A stretch of 64,000 bases of DNA from Bauldia sp. GTDB lineage: Bacteria > Pseudomonadota > Alphaproteobacteria > Rhizobiales > Kaistiaceae. The stretch is from assembly GCA_026126065.1 (NCBI GenBank), contig JAHCJY010000002.1, forward strand, positions 372,001-436,000, given 5' to 3'. Each line of letters begins with the position of its first letter. Within the stretch, counting starts at the first letter, position 1. The translations under genes were made by a program, and so were the position numbers. The notes below the pieces were generated by a model that saw nothing but the letters and a program-made list of their open reading frames with translations, was not told the origin of the DNA and ran no database searches. Shown here in pieces: positions 8,161 through 16,513 of this stretch.

Positions 8161-9362
8161 GCGCAGCCGAGCGCGAGGTCCTGGCCCCGTCGTCCGAGGA
8201 GGAAGCCGCGGCGGTCGTCGCGACGTGCGCGGGCGCGGGCCGGCGCTTGGCGATCCGCGGCGGCGGGACCCGCACCGGCCTTGGCCGCCCCGCCACCGCC
8301 GATGCGATCCTCTCGGCCGCAACGCTATCGGGCATCGTCTTCCACGCGCCATCGGAGATGGTGATCTGCGCCGGCGCGGGAACACCGCTCGCCGACATCG
8401 AGGCAGCGCTTGCCACGCACGGCCAGCAACTCGCCTTCGAGCCGATGGACCACCGCGTGCTGCTCGCCTCGACCGGCGCCCCAACCATCGGCGCGGTGGC
8501 TTCGGCGAACGTCTCCGGGCCGCGGCGCATCAACGGTGGCGCGGCGCGCGACAGCCTCATCGGCATCCGCCTCGTCAACGGACGGGGCGAGATCGTGAAG
8601 TCGGGCGGCAGGGTGATGAAGAACGTCACGGGCCTCGATCTCGTGAAGCTCGTCTCGGGCGCTTACGGCACGCTGGGCTTCCTCACCGAGGTCACCTTCA
8701 AGGTCCTGCCGAAGGCCGAACAGGCCGCAACGCTCGTCATCCACGGCCTGGATGACGTCACCGCGATCGCCGCTCTGTCGGCCGCCCTCGGTTCGCCGTT
8801 CGAGCCGACGGGTGCCGCCCATCTCCCCGCCGGCATGGACTGGAGCGGCGCCCGCACGCTCATCCGCGTCGAGGGTTTTTCCGACTCGGTGACATACCGC
8901 CTCGACGCAATCGGCAAGCTCGTCGCCACCGGCCACCGCACCGAGCGCATCGACGGCACGGACTCCGAGGCGCTGTGGCGCAACGTCCGCGACGCCGCCT
9001 ACCTCGCCGACCCGCACAGCGACGCCGTCTGGCGCCTCTCGACGGCCCCCACGCGCGGCCCGGAAGTGACCGCCGCGATCTCGCGCCAGCTTCCGGGCGC
9101 GCGCTGGTTCTACGACTGGGGCGGCGGGCTAGTCTGGCTTTCCACCCTCGCGGCCGGCGACGCCGGCGCGGGAGTCATCCGCGCGGCGATGGCGACCACC
9201 GGCGGCCACGCCACGCTGGTGCGCGCGCCGGATGCGGTGCGGGCGGCGGTGCCGGTGTTCCAGCCGCTCGACTCGGTGTCGATGCGGCTGACGGAGGGTA
9301 TCAAGGCGAGCTTCGATCCGGAGGGCGTGTTTGAGCCGGGGCGGATGTATCCGGCAGTGTAG
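8157..9362 (+). CDS. glcE: Glycolate oxidase subunit GlcE
   Basis: GlcE is the second flavin-binding subunit of glycolate dehydrogenase. It has 401 residues. The N-terminal PCMH-like FAD domain shows LAIRGGGTRTGLGRP, TIGAVASANVSGPRR and VMKNVTGLDLVKLVSGAYGTLGFLTEVTFKVLP. The gene starts with GTG at 8157, inside the glcD stop (GTGA overlap), which indicates translational coupling. A longer ATG-initiated frame at 8091 would overlap glcD by 70 bases and is not supported. Unusually, glcF does not follow directly; a toxin-antitoxin pair and a DUF1801 gene intervene. Confidence 0.93.
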   Translation: MSAAEREVLAPSSEEEAAAVVATCAGAGRRLAIRGGGTRTGLGRPATADAILSAATLSGIVFHAPSEMVICAGAGTPLADIEAALATHGQQLAFEPMDHRVLLASTGAPTIGAVASANVSGPRRINGGAARDSLIGIRLVNGRGEIVKSGGRVMKNVTGLDLVKLVSGAYGTLGFLTEVTFKVLPKAEQAATLVIHGLDDVTAIAALSAALGSPFEPTGAAHLPAGMDWSGARTLIRVEGFSDSVTYRLDAIGKLVATGHRTERIDGTDSEALWRNVRDAAYLADPHSDAVWRLSTAPTRGPEVTAAISRQLPGARWFYDWGGGLVWLSTLAAGDAGAGVIRAAMATTGGHATLVRAPDAVRAAVPVFQPLDSVSMRLTEGIKASFDPEGVFEPGRMYPAV

Positions 9363-9506
9363 TTTGCTGGAACGACGCGCCAAGGTGGGCGCTCATGGAA
9401 GTCAATCCTTCCGGGAAGGATGACCGCAGGGTCGTCGGCTCCCTGAATGAGAGCTTTCTCGAAGGCGACCTCACTGGCCGCGACGGCCGACCGGCGGAGT
9501 AGTTGC

Positions 9507-9536
9507 TTGAACCAATGTAGCCACGTTGCTACATTG
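9507..9536 (+). promoter_or_regulatory. Promoter with overlapping inverted-repeat operator of the phd/PIN module
   Basis: A -35-like TTGAAC (9507-9512) and a -10-like TACATT (9530-9535) are separated by exactly 17 bases. A perfect 9-bp inverted repeat, CAATGTAGC (9513-9521) and GCTACATTG (9528-9536), fills the spacer and covers the -10. This is the arrangement expected for antitoxin autorepression, and it gives the module its own promoter inside the glc gene cluster. Confidence 0.7.
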
Positions 9537-9571
9537 AGGCAAAAGGACCCACGGCCCAAAGGCGGACTTCA

Positions 9572-9868
9572 ATGAACATCAGCACCCGGCCACCCGCGAC
9601 AACGATCTCCAGTCGGAGGTTCAATCAGAACCGCAGCGCTGCGAAGAAGCTCGCTGAGCAGGGCCCCGTCATCATCACCGATCGCGGCCGACCCACGCAT
9701 GTTCTGATGACGCACGAAGAATACCAGCGGATCAGTTCTCGCCCGATGAGCCTGCTTGAGGCCCTCGCGCAGCCGGGGGGCGACGAGTACGACTTCGACT
9801 TCGATATCCCGAAGCTCGAAGGCCCCCTGTTCAAGCCGGCGGAATTCGACATCGATTTCGAAGACTGA
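9572..9868 (+). CDS. Phd/YefM-family antitoxin
   Basis: This 98-residue antitoxin is predicted to bind and inhibit the PIN-domain toxin encoded directly downstream and to repress its own promoter. The N-terminal half has the Phd/YefM fold signature: SSRRFNQNRSAAKKLAEQGPVIITDRGRPTHVLMTHEEYQRI. The acidic C-terminus (DEYDFDFDIP...FDIDFED) is the likely toxin-binding tail. A ribosome site AAAGGCGG lies about 8 bases upstream of the ATG. The stop overlaps the toxin start by one base (TGATG). Confidence 0.88.
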   Translation: MNISTRPPATTISSRRFNQNRSAAKKLAEQGPVIITDRGRPTHVLMTHEEYQRISSRPMSLLEALAQPGGDEYDFDFDIPKLEGPLFKPAEFDIDFED

Positions 9869-10299
9869 TGTACGTCCTCGATACGAACGTCCTTTCGGAA
9901 CTGCGACGGCCGGCTCGAGCGCATCCCGCGGTGGCCGCCTGGGCGCGGTCGGAATTGTCTGCGAGCTTCTTCCTTTCGGCCATCACGATCCTCGAGATCG
10001 AGATCGGAATCCTGAGGATCGGGCGCCGCGACGCCACTACCGCAGGAATGTTTCGGGAGTGGATGGACACCAACGTGCTGCCGCGCTTCGGCGACCGAAT
10101 CCTCCCGATAGACACCTCCGTTGCGGTTCGGTGCGCCTCTTTGCATGTTCCAGATCCGCGATCGGAGCGCGACGCGTTCATCGCGGCGACGGCGCTGACC
10201 CACAACTTCACGATCGTCACTCGAAACACTGCCGATTTCGCGGGAACGGGTGCACGGCTGGTGAATCCATGGGAGTTCCGCGGGCAGCCCACCCTATGA
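9868..10299 (+). CDS. PIN-domain (VapC/FitB-type) toxin ribonuclease
   Basis: This is a 143-residue PIN-domain toxin, presumably a Mg2+-dependent RNase. The acidic active-site residues are visible: Asp in MYVLDTNVLSELRR, Glu in ILEIEIGI, Asp in SERDAFIAATALTH and the late Asp of VTRNTADFAGTG. The PIN domain is full length and undamaged. It is coupled to the antitoxin by TGATG and overlaps the next gene (DUF1801) by 4 bases. FitB is the closest type because the partner is a Phd-like antitoxin and the C-terminus has the NPWE motif. Confidence 0.9.
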   Translation: MYVLDTNVLSELRRPARAHPAVAAWARSELSASFFLSAITILEIEIGILRIGRRDATTAGMFREWMDTNVLPRFGDRILPIDTSVAVRCASLHVPDPRSERDAFIAATALTHNFTIVTRNTADFAGTGARLVNPWEFRGQPTL

Positions 10300-10643
10300 C
10301 CGTCGAAGTCGACGCCTTCGTCGCGGAGAACATCCTCCCGGCGTACCGCGACGCCGCGCGAAAAATCGTCGCCCTCATGCGCGACGCAGTGCCGGACGCG
10401 TGGGAGGGCATCAGCTACGGCATCCCGATGTGGAAGCTCAACCGGGGCATCGCCGTGCTCAACGCCAGCAAGGGCGGCCTCACCTTCGCCTTCTCGCGAG
10501 GCGCCTCGTTCGAGGACCGCTTCGGGCTGCTCGAAGGCGTAGGCAAGGTGTCGAAGAATTTGCGGCTCAAAAGCGTCGCAGATTTCAACGAGCCCGCACT
10601 GCGCTACTACATCGCGCAGGCCATCGAACACGACAGGCGCTGA
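10296..10643 (+). CDS. DUF1801 domain protein
   Basis: This is a 115-residue protein of the DUF1801 (YdhG/iron-chaperone-like) fold. It has the typical N-terminal helix (FVAENILPAYRDAARKIVALMRDAVPDAWEGISYGIPMWKL) followed by a beta-sheet with LTFAFSRGASFEDRFGLLEG and a C-terminal helix. The molecular role of the family is not settled. Its ATG overlaps the PIN toxin stop (ATGA) and its own TGA overlaps the glcF start (TGATG). It is therefore translationally linked to both neighbours and probably required for efficient glcF translation. Confidence 0.85.
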   Translation: MTVEVDAFVAENILPAYRDAARKIVALMRDAVPDAWEGISYGIPMWKLNRGIAVLNASKGGLTFAFSRGASFEDRFGLLEGVGKVSKNLRLKSVADFNEPALRYYIAQAIEHDRR

Positions 10644-11995
10644 TGCGGACCGAATTCGCTCCCGAACGGCTGGAAGACCCGCGGATCGCGGCGTCGGAGA
10701 AGATCCTCCACACCTGCGTCCATTGCGGCTTCTGCAACGCGACCTGCCCGACCTATCTCCTCCTCGGCGACGAGCTCGACGGCCCGCGCGGCCGCATCTA
10801 CCTGATGAAGGACATGCTGGAGAATGCGAAGCCGGCCTCGAAGGAGGTCGTGACGCATGTCGACCGCTGCCTGTCTTGCCTCTCCTGCATGTCAACTTGC
10901 CCGTCGGGCGTCCACTACATGCACCTTGTCGACCACGCCCGGGCCTACATCGAGGAGACCTACACGCGCTCCTGGCACGACCGCCTGATGCGGAAAGTGC
11001 TTGCGGCGATCCTCCCCTACCCCAGTCGCTTCCGCCTCGCGCTGACGGCAGCGAAGCTCGGCCGGCCCTTCAAGCCGATCCTCGGCGTCCTCCCTGCCGT
11101 CGGTCCCCGCCTCAAGGCGATGCTCGACCTCGCGCCGCGGATCCTGCCGACGAAGCCGAAGGAGAAGGGCGGCGACGTGTTCCGTCCGTCGAGGCCGCGG
11201 GTGAAGCGGGTCGCGCTGCTGATGAACTGCACGCAGCCGGTGCTGGCTCCCGAAATCAACGAGGCGACCGTCCGCCTCCTCAACCGCCTCGGCGTCGAGG
11301 TCGTTTACGCCGAAGGCGAAGGGTGCTGCGGCGCCCTCGTCCACCACATGGGCCATGAGCACGCGAGCCTCGACCAGGCGAAGCGCAACATCGATGCGTG
11401 GACGCGGGAAATCGAAGGCGATGGAATCGACGCGATCGTCATCACCGCCTCGGGCTGCGGCACGACGATCAAGGACTACGGATTCATGTTCCGCACCGAC
11501 CCGGCCTACGCCGAGAAGGCGGCGCGCGTGTCGGCGCTGGCGAAGGACATCTCCGAGTTCCTGCCGACGCTCGATGTCGGAAGCGTGGCGCGGATTGGCC
11601 TCACGGTCGCCTACCACTCGGCCTGCTCGATGCAGCACGGCCAGCAGCTCAAGGACGGCCCGAAGCGGCTCCTTGCCGCCGCCGGCTTCACGGTGAAGGA
11701 CGTGCCGGAGGGCCACATCTGCTGCGGCTCGGCGGGCGTGTACAACATCCTCCAGCCCGAGATCGCCGGAAAGCTGCGCGAGCGGAAGGTCGACAACATC
11801 GAGAAGACGAAGCCGGACATCATCGCCACCGGCAACATCGGCTGCATCGCGCAGATCGGCAAAGGCCTGACCGATCGCGGCAACGCGGTGCCGATCGTTC
11901 ACACGGCGGAACTCCTCGACTGGGCGATGGGCGGCCCGGTTCCGGCCGCCGTCGCACGCGCGGGCGTCAAGGCCCGCATCGGCGCACTGGCTTAG
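10643..11995 (+). CDS. glcF: Glycolate oxidase iron-sulfur subunit GlcF
   Basis: GlcF is the electron-transfer subunit of glycolate dehydrogenase. It has 450 residues. Two ferredoxin-like [4Fe-4S] motifs are present: Cys25, 28, 31, 35 (CVHCGFCNATCP) and Cys76, 79, 82, 86 (CLSCLSCMSTCPSG). The C-terminal half has two CCG domains with EGCCGALVHHMGH and GHICCGSAGVYN. All key cysteines are intact. It overlaps the DUF1801 stop by one base and is separated from glcE by 1.3 kb of inserted genes. Confidence 0.95.
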   Translation: MRTEFAPERLEDPRIAASEKILHTCVHCGFCNATCPTYLLLGDELDGPRGRIYLMKDMLENAKPASKEVVTHVDRCLSCLSCMSTCPSGVHYMHLVDHARAYIEETYTRSWHDRLMRKVLAAILPYPSRFRLALTAAKLGRPFKPILGVLPAVGPRLKAMLDLAPRILPTKPKEKGGDVFRPSRPRVKRVALLMNCTQPVLAPEINEATVRLLNRLGVEVVYAEGEGCCGALVHHMGHEHASLDQAKRNIDAWTREIEGDGIDAIVITASGCGTTIKDYGFMFRTDPAYAEKAARVSALAKDISEFLPTLDVGSVARIGLTVAYHSACSMQHGQQLKDGPKRLLAAAGFTVKDVPEGHICCGSAGVYNILQPEIAGKLRERKVDNIEKTKPDIIATGNIGCIAQIGKGLTDRGNAVPIVHTAELLDWAMGGPVPAAVARAGVKARIGALA

Positions 11996-12097
11996 CCCCG
12001 CCAGTCTTCACGGCGCCGACCGGTGAATTGGTTACCTCGCGTTAACCATACCGGGTCCACCTTTCCAGATGCTGGGGGGACGATCGTGGAGGTCCCG

Positions 12098-12433
12098 ATG
12101 ACACTGCACACCCTTGGGGCGGCGGCGCGCCAGACCGGCATTGGCGCCCGAACGCTCAGGAAAGCCGTTCAGAGTGGGCTGCTGCCGGCCCGGCGCATCG
12201 ACGGCTGGGTCTACCAGATCCACTCCAGCGACCTGGCAAGGTTCTCGCTCGCCCGGCAGGTCGATCAAATGACCTCTGCCGCCAGGGAGCGGCGTGACAT
12301 CGAGCAGCGCCCTGCCCCGATCATCCCGCAGTTCATCCCCTCGCGCGGACCGTTGCACAGGCTGAGGACGTTGCTTGCGGGCCTTGGCGTGGCTTCGGCG
12401 ATTCCCGCGCGCAACGGCGGTCGCGACAGCTAG
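12098..12433 (+). CDS. Small helix-turn-helix protein
   Basis: This is a 111-residue protein with an N-terminal MerR/excisionase-like helix-turn-helix: LGAAARQTGIGARTLRKAVQ followed by a SGLLPARRIDGWVYQIHSSDLARF wing. The remainder is Pro/Arg-rich and looks disordered. The start at 12098 is preceded by GTGGAGG with good spacing. A longer frame from 12023 adds non-conserved residues. There is no effector domain, so it is probably a DNA-binding accessory protein. The target is unknown. Confidence 0.7.
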   Translation: MTLHTLGAAARQTGIGARTLRKAVQSGLLPARRIDGWVYQIHSSDLARFSLARQVDQMTSAARERRDIEQRPAPIIPQFIPSRGPLHRLRTLLAGLGVASAIPARNGGRDS

Positions 12434-12489
12434 AGATTGCACGCCGGCGCCGTCGGTCGTACCCATTGTCGGGCGGCGGAGGCGTGGCA

Positions 12490-14100
12490 ATGGCGGACGA
12501 GCCAGGCAAGGACGACGCTAGCCCGGCGGGCGGTGCTGCGGTCGCGGAGAAGCGCAAGCGGCCGGCGCGGACCGCGGTTCTCATCGTCCACGGCATCGGT
12601 AACCAGCGGCCGCTCGACACGCTGCGCGGCATGGTGCGCGCCGTCTGGACGACCGACCCCGCCGTCTCGGGTCCAAACGCCAATCACTGGCTCCATTTTG
12701 ATCGCAGCGGCGATGTCGACCTGCCGGTGGTGACCACAAGCACCGTTGCAGGCCACGACCACCAGATTGAATTCCACGAGCTATACTGGGCGCACACGAT
12801 GGCCGGGACGCGGCTCGTTGCGGTCCTGCTGTGGCTGTTCGAATTCGTGCGCAAGGGGTCGCGTCCGCTCCGGCGCGATCTCGTGCGGCTCTGGTACGTC
12901 GCCGTGCCGTTCCTCGTCGCCGTCATCGCAGCGGCCGTCCTGCTGGTCCTCGACGCGGCACTGGTGCTTCTCGGCGAAACGGGTGCTCTTGCACCGCCCT
13001 GGGACCTCGCCGTTCCATGGACGCTGACGACCGTGATCGTCATCGCAACGATGCGATGGCGTGGCCTTGCCGTGCTGGTCGCGATGGCCGCGGTGCTTCT
13101 CCTCGCGGCATGGGCGTTCAGGGGCGGCGGCAGCATGCACGAGGCGATCCTCGGCCGCATCGACGATCGCGCCAGCGTGTTTGCCGCCGCGGGCGTTCTT
13201 CTCCTCTTCGCAGGGATGGCCGCGCTGTTCCTGACTTCGGTGATCGGCGATGCGGCGCGCTACTACCGGAACAGTCCCGCCAACATCAGGGTGCGCCGCG
13301 CCGTGCGCGCGCTTGGCGCGCGCTCGCTGGCGGCGCTGCACGACGAGGACTTCGACCGGGTCATCGTCGTCGCGCACAGCCTCGGCAGCGTCATCGCGTA
13401 CGACGTCCTCCGCGCCCATTGGTCCGACGTGTGCAGTGCCTTCGGCAACGTCGCCGGAACGCCCGGCCTTGCGGCCCAGGACCGGTTTCCGGTCCGCGAC
13501 GGGAATCCGGTCGGCAACGATGTCCCGTTCACTGACGCGGAGCGAGCCACCTGGCGCAACCGCGGCCGCGCCCTCCTGCCACAGCTCCTGACGGATCGGG
13601 CCACGCCGAAGAAACCGCTCTGGCTCGTCACCGATTTCGTCACGCTGGGCTCGCCACTTGCCCATGCGCGCTACCTCAACGCATCCGGGGCGAACGAGCG
13701 CGAACTGGCGGACGACTTTGCCGCCCGGCTCGCGGACCGCGAAGCGCCGACCTGCCCGCCGCGATACGACGAGGAGGATGGCCGGCTCACCTTCACGCCC
13801 GACGGCGACGATCCGGCACGGACGCAATATCTCCACCATGCCGCGCTGTTCGGCCTGACGCGCTGGACGAACCTTCACTTTCCCGCCGGCGCCTTCAACG
13901 GCGACCTGATCGGCGGCACCCTGGCCGGCGTGCTGGGCTCGGCCATACGGGACATCGAGGTGCCGCGGCCACGCCGCTGGGGCCTGTCATGGCACACCTG
14001 GTACTGGCGCTGGGACGACGGGAAGGCGGACGCGCCGGCGCCGCGCCACATCGCGGCGCTCCGCGACGCGGTCAACCTGCTCGACCACCCGGAGACCTGA
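12490..14100 (+). CDS. Membrane-anchored alpha/beta-hydrolase-like protein, function unknown
   Basis: This is a 536-residue protein that combines a serine-hydrolase fold with a membrane region. LIVHGIGNQRPLD near residue 30 looks like the oxyanion-hole strand of an alpha/beta hydrolase. VIVVAHSLGSVIAYD supplies a G/A-H-S-x-G nucleophile elbow with Ser297. Between them lie four to five hydrophobic segments (about residues 95-255), so the hydrolase halves are split by a membrane insert. A C-terminal region with DFVTLGSPLAHARYL and a late HAALFGLTRWTNLHFP could carry the remaining triad residues. The ATG at 12490 has GGAGG 7 bases upstream. A lipase or peptidase role is inference only. Confidence 0.7.
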   Translation: MADEPGKDDASPAGGAAVAEKRKRPARTAVLIVHGIGNQRPLDTLRGMVRAVWTTDPAVSGPNANHWLHFDRSGDVDLPVVTTSTVAGHDHQIEFHELYWAHTMAGTRLVAVLLWLFEFVRKGSRPLRRDLVRLWYVAVPFLVAVIAAAVLLVLDAALVLLGETGALAPPWDLAVPWTLTTVIVIATMRWRGLAVLVAMAAVLLLAAWAFRGGGSMHEAILGRIDDRASVFAAAGVLLLFAGMAALFLTSVIGDAARYYRNSPANIRVRRAVRALGARSLAALHDEDFDRVIVVAHSLGSVIAYDVLRAHWSDVCSAFGNVAGTPGLAAQDRFPVRDGNPVGNDVPFTDAERATWRNRGRALLPQLLTDRATPKKPLWLVTDFVTLGSPLAHARYLNASGANERELADDFAARLADREAPTCPPRYDEEDGRLTFTPDGDDPARTQYLHHAALFGLTRWTNLHFPAGAFNGDLIGGTLAGVLGSAIRDIEVPRPRRWGLSWHTWYWRWDDGKADAPAPRHIAALRDAVNLLDHPET

Positions 14101-14115
14101 CGGGGAGCGCCCGGG

Positions 14116-14535
14116 TCAGCGTGCGACGAGGACCGAGACCTTCGCGTTCTTCAGGATCGCCGTGGCGTTCGAACCGAGGATCATCTTCGCCAGCGACGGC
14201 TTGTGCGGCCCGATCACGATGAGATCCGCCCCGAAGGCGCCGGCCTCGGCGAGCGTCCGCTCGGCGATGTTGCCGGGGGGAGCCGCGACGGACAGCTTCT
14301 CCGCCGGAAAATCGATGGTGGCGGCGATCGCTTCGAGTTGCTTGACCGCAGCAGCCTCGTCGCTGGCCGTCACGCTCGCCGGCACATAGTCGCGGATCGC
14401 CTCGAGCATCAGCGGCACCGTCATGAGGCGGAGCTCGGCCCCCGACGCGCGGGCGATGTCCGCTGCCACCGTCGCAACGGCCCGGCCCTTGTCGGGGTCG
14501 GCGACGTCCACCGCCGCCAGGATGCGCTTGAACAA
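14116..14535 (-). CDS. Universal stress protein UspA family
   Basis: This single-domain Usp has 139 residues. It starts MFKRILAAVDVADPD, the first beta strand with the conserved Asp. It ends with the nucleotide-binding type motif IGPHKPSLAKMILGSNATAILKNAKVSVLVAR. Such proteins are cytoplasmic and respond to stress or energy limitation; the exact ligand is unknown. It is convergent with the hydrolase gene, and the YqhA-family gene lies upstream on the same strand with 28 bases between them, which suggests an operon. Confidence 0.88.
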   Translation of the reverse strand: MFKRILAAVDVADPDKGRAVATVAADIARASGAELRLMTVPLMLEAIRDYVPASVTASDEAAAVKQLEAIAATIDFPAEKLSVAAPPGNIAERTLAEAGAFGADLIVIGPHKPSLAKMILGSNATAILKNAKVSVLVAR

Positions 14536-14563
14536 CGGGCAGCCCTCCCTGTTCTGCCGGAGC

Positions 14564-15100
14564 CTATTCGCCTTCGGCGAGCGGCTTGGCCTTGTTGTCC
14601 TTCTTACCCTCGGTGAGCCGGTCGGTGAACGCGAAGAGCACGCCGGAGACCACGAAGGTGAGGTGGATGGCGACCTTCCAGGCGAGCTGCTCGGTCGTAT
14701 ATGCCGTGCTCGTCAGGAACGCCTTGAGGAGTTCGACCGCCGAGATCGCCACGATGGCGCCGATCAGCTTCAGCTTGAGGTCTGAGAATCCGACTTTGCC
14801 CATCCACGCCGGACGGTCCTCGTGAGTGCCGGCGCCGATCTTCGATACGAAGTTCTCGTAGCCGGAGAAGATCATGATGAGGAGAAGGCTCGCGATCAGC
14901 GCAGTATCGACGAGGGTCAGGATCGAGATGACCGATTCATACTCGCCCGACTCCCACACCCCCTCGATGAGGTGGATCAACTCCTTCGCGAATTTGATCA
15001 GGAGGACGACGATCGCGGCGATCAGGCCGACGAAGAACGGTGCAAGGAGCCACCTGCTCGCGAAGATCGTCCGTTCCAGCCCATGTTCCAGCGCGCGCAT
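14564..15100 (-). CDS. YqhA/UPF0114 family inner-membrane protein
   Basis: This is a 178-residue protein with about four membrane helices. It matches the YqhA (TIGR00645) family in its N-terminal MRALEHGLERTIFASRWLLAPFF, the SGYENFVSKI motif and the DLKLKLIGAIVAISAVELLKAFL helix. The family function is not established. I chose the Met at 15100 because it aligns with the family start and the upstream extension has unrelated composition. It is probably co-transcribed with the uspA-type gene downstream. Confidence 0.85.
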   Translation of the reverse strand: MRALEHGLERTIFASRWLLAPFFVGLIAAIVVLLIKFAKELIHLIEGVWESGEYESVISILTLVDTALIASLLLIMIFSGYENFVSKIGAGTHEDRPAWMGKVGFSDLKLKLIGAIVAISAVELLKAFLTSTAYTTEQLAWKVAIHLTFVVSGVLFAFTDRLTEGKKDNKAKPLAEGE

Positions 15101-15364
15101 CGCTTCTCCCGCCCGATCCCGTGTCGGCCACCCAAATGGGGTGACTCGCGTCGCAACGGCAAGGGATCGGGCGAAGGGTCGCAATCGCGCGCCGCGCAAA
15201 CGGCTTCAGAGCCAGGGCGTCTGCGCTTAACCTGTTGAAGCCAAACGTGCTGCCGGATCGCTGCTTGACCAGCGCCCCCCGCCCTTAACGTTACTTCGGA
15301 CAAAGCGACTTAAATCGCTTCCAGCAGGGGTATCGTTGCGTCGGTCTCAGCAGCGAGCATTGCC

Positions 15365-16396
15365 ATGGCGAGTCTCAAGCCCCGGGTCGACTGGGTCGAC
15401 TATTCCAAGGGCCTTTGCATTGTCCTTATCGTGATGATGCACTCGACGCTGGGCGTCGAGGAGGCGATGAACGGTGCGGTCGGCTTCCTTCACCCTGTCG
15501 TGGACTTCGCCAAGCCGTTCCGGATGCCGGACTTCTTCCTGATCGCCGGCCTCTTCCTGTCGCGGGCGATCGATCGCGACTGGGGCCACTACGCCGACAA
15601 GAAGGTCGTCCACTACCTCTATTTCTACGTCCTCTGGCTCCTCATATCGTTCGCCTTCAAGGCGCCGTCGCTGGCCGGCGAACTCGGCTGGTCAGGCGTC
15701 GGCGAGCTGTTCCTGCTGTCCTTCATCGACCCGTTCGGCACGCTGTGGTTCATCTACTTGCTGCCGGTCCTGTTCGTGGTGGTGAAGCTCACGAAGCAGT
15801 TCCGCATCCCGTGGCAACTCGTACTCGTCGTGGGAGCCGCGCTCGAGATCCTGCCGATCCACACGGGCTGGATGGTCATCGACGAGTTCGCCACCCGCTT
15901 CGTGTTCTTCTACATCGGCTACCTGTTCGCCCCGTTCGTGTTCCGCCTCGCCGAGACGGCCATCCGGCATGTCGGGCCGACCATCGTCGTCCTCCTTGCC
16001 TGGGCCGTCGCCAACTGGGTGCTGGTGGATACCGGCATCGCCCCGCTCCCCGTCGTCTCGCTTGCCTGGGGCCTCGTCGGCTGCATGGCGGTCGTGGCCT
16101 TCGGCGCGCTGATGTCCCTCACCCGGATCGGGGCGCCGCTGCGCTATCTCGGCGAGAACTCGATCGTGCTCTACCTTGCCTTCTTCATCTTCATGGCCGG
16201 GGCTCGGACCGTGCTGGTGTCGACCGGCATCATCACCGATGTCGGCGTGATCTCGCTGATCGTGACTGCGGCGGGGGTCATCGGACCGGTCCTGATGTAC
16301 TGGGCCGTCCGCAACACGCCCCTTCGCTTCCTGTTCCGGCGCCCGGCCTGGGTGACGTTCCGGCGGCAACCAAAGCAGCTCGCTCCGGCGGAATGA
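15365..16396 (+). CDS. Acyltransferase-3 family membrane protein
   Basis: This is a 343-residue polytopic inner-membrane protein of the acyltransferase-3 (OafA/OpgC-like) family, which transfers acyl groups to surface glycans or related acceptors. The N-terminus carries the family signature with a conserved His in DYSKGLCIVLIVMMHSTLG, followed by FRMPDFFLIAGLFLSRAID. About ten hydrophobic helices follow, with LGENSIVLYLAFFIFM near the end. The C-terminal tail is short and basic. The acceptor cannot be inferred because no glycan-biosynthesis genes lie nearby. Confidence 0.85.
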   Translation: MASLKPRVDWVDYSKGLCIVLIVMMHSTLGVEEAMNGAVGFLHPVVDFAKPFRMPDFFLIAGLFLSRAIDRDWGHYADKKVVHYLYFYVLWLLISFAFKAPSLAGELGWSGVGELFLLSFIDPFGTLWFIYLLPVLFVVVKLTKQFRIPWQLVLVVGAALEILPIHTGWMVIDEFATRFVFFYIGYLFAPFVFRLAETAIRHVGPTIVVLLAWAVANWVLVDTGIAPLPVVSLAWGLVGCMAVVAFGALMSLTRIGAPLRYLGENSIVLYLAFFIFMAGARTVLVSTGIITDVGVISLIVTAAGVIGPVLMYWAVRNTPLRFLFRRPAWVTFRRQPKQLAPAE

Positions 16397-16513
16397 CGTT
16401 CTCCTCAGGCGCTGTGCACAGGTGGCACTTCGCCTTGCTGGCCGCGGAGGCAGTCTGTAGCTTGCCGCCGAATTGGCCGGACCGTCCGGCTCTGCACGGA
16501 CAGCCGGCTCGGC

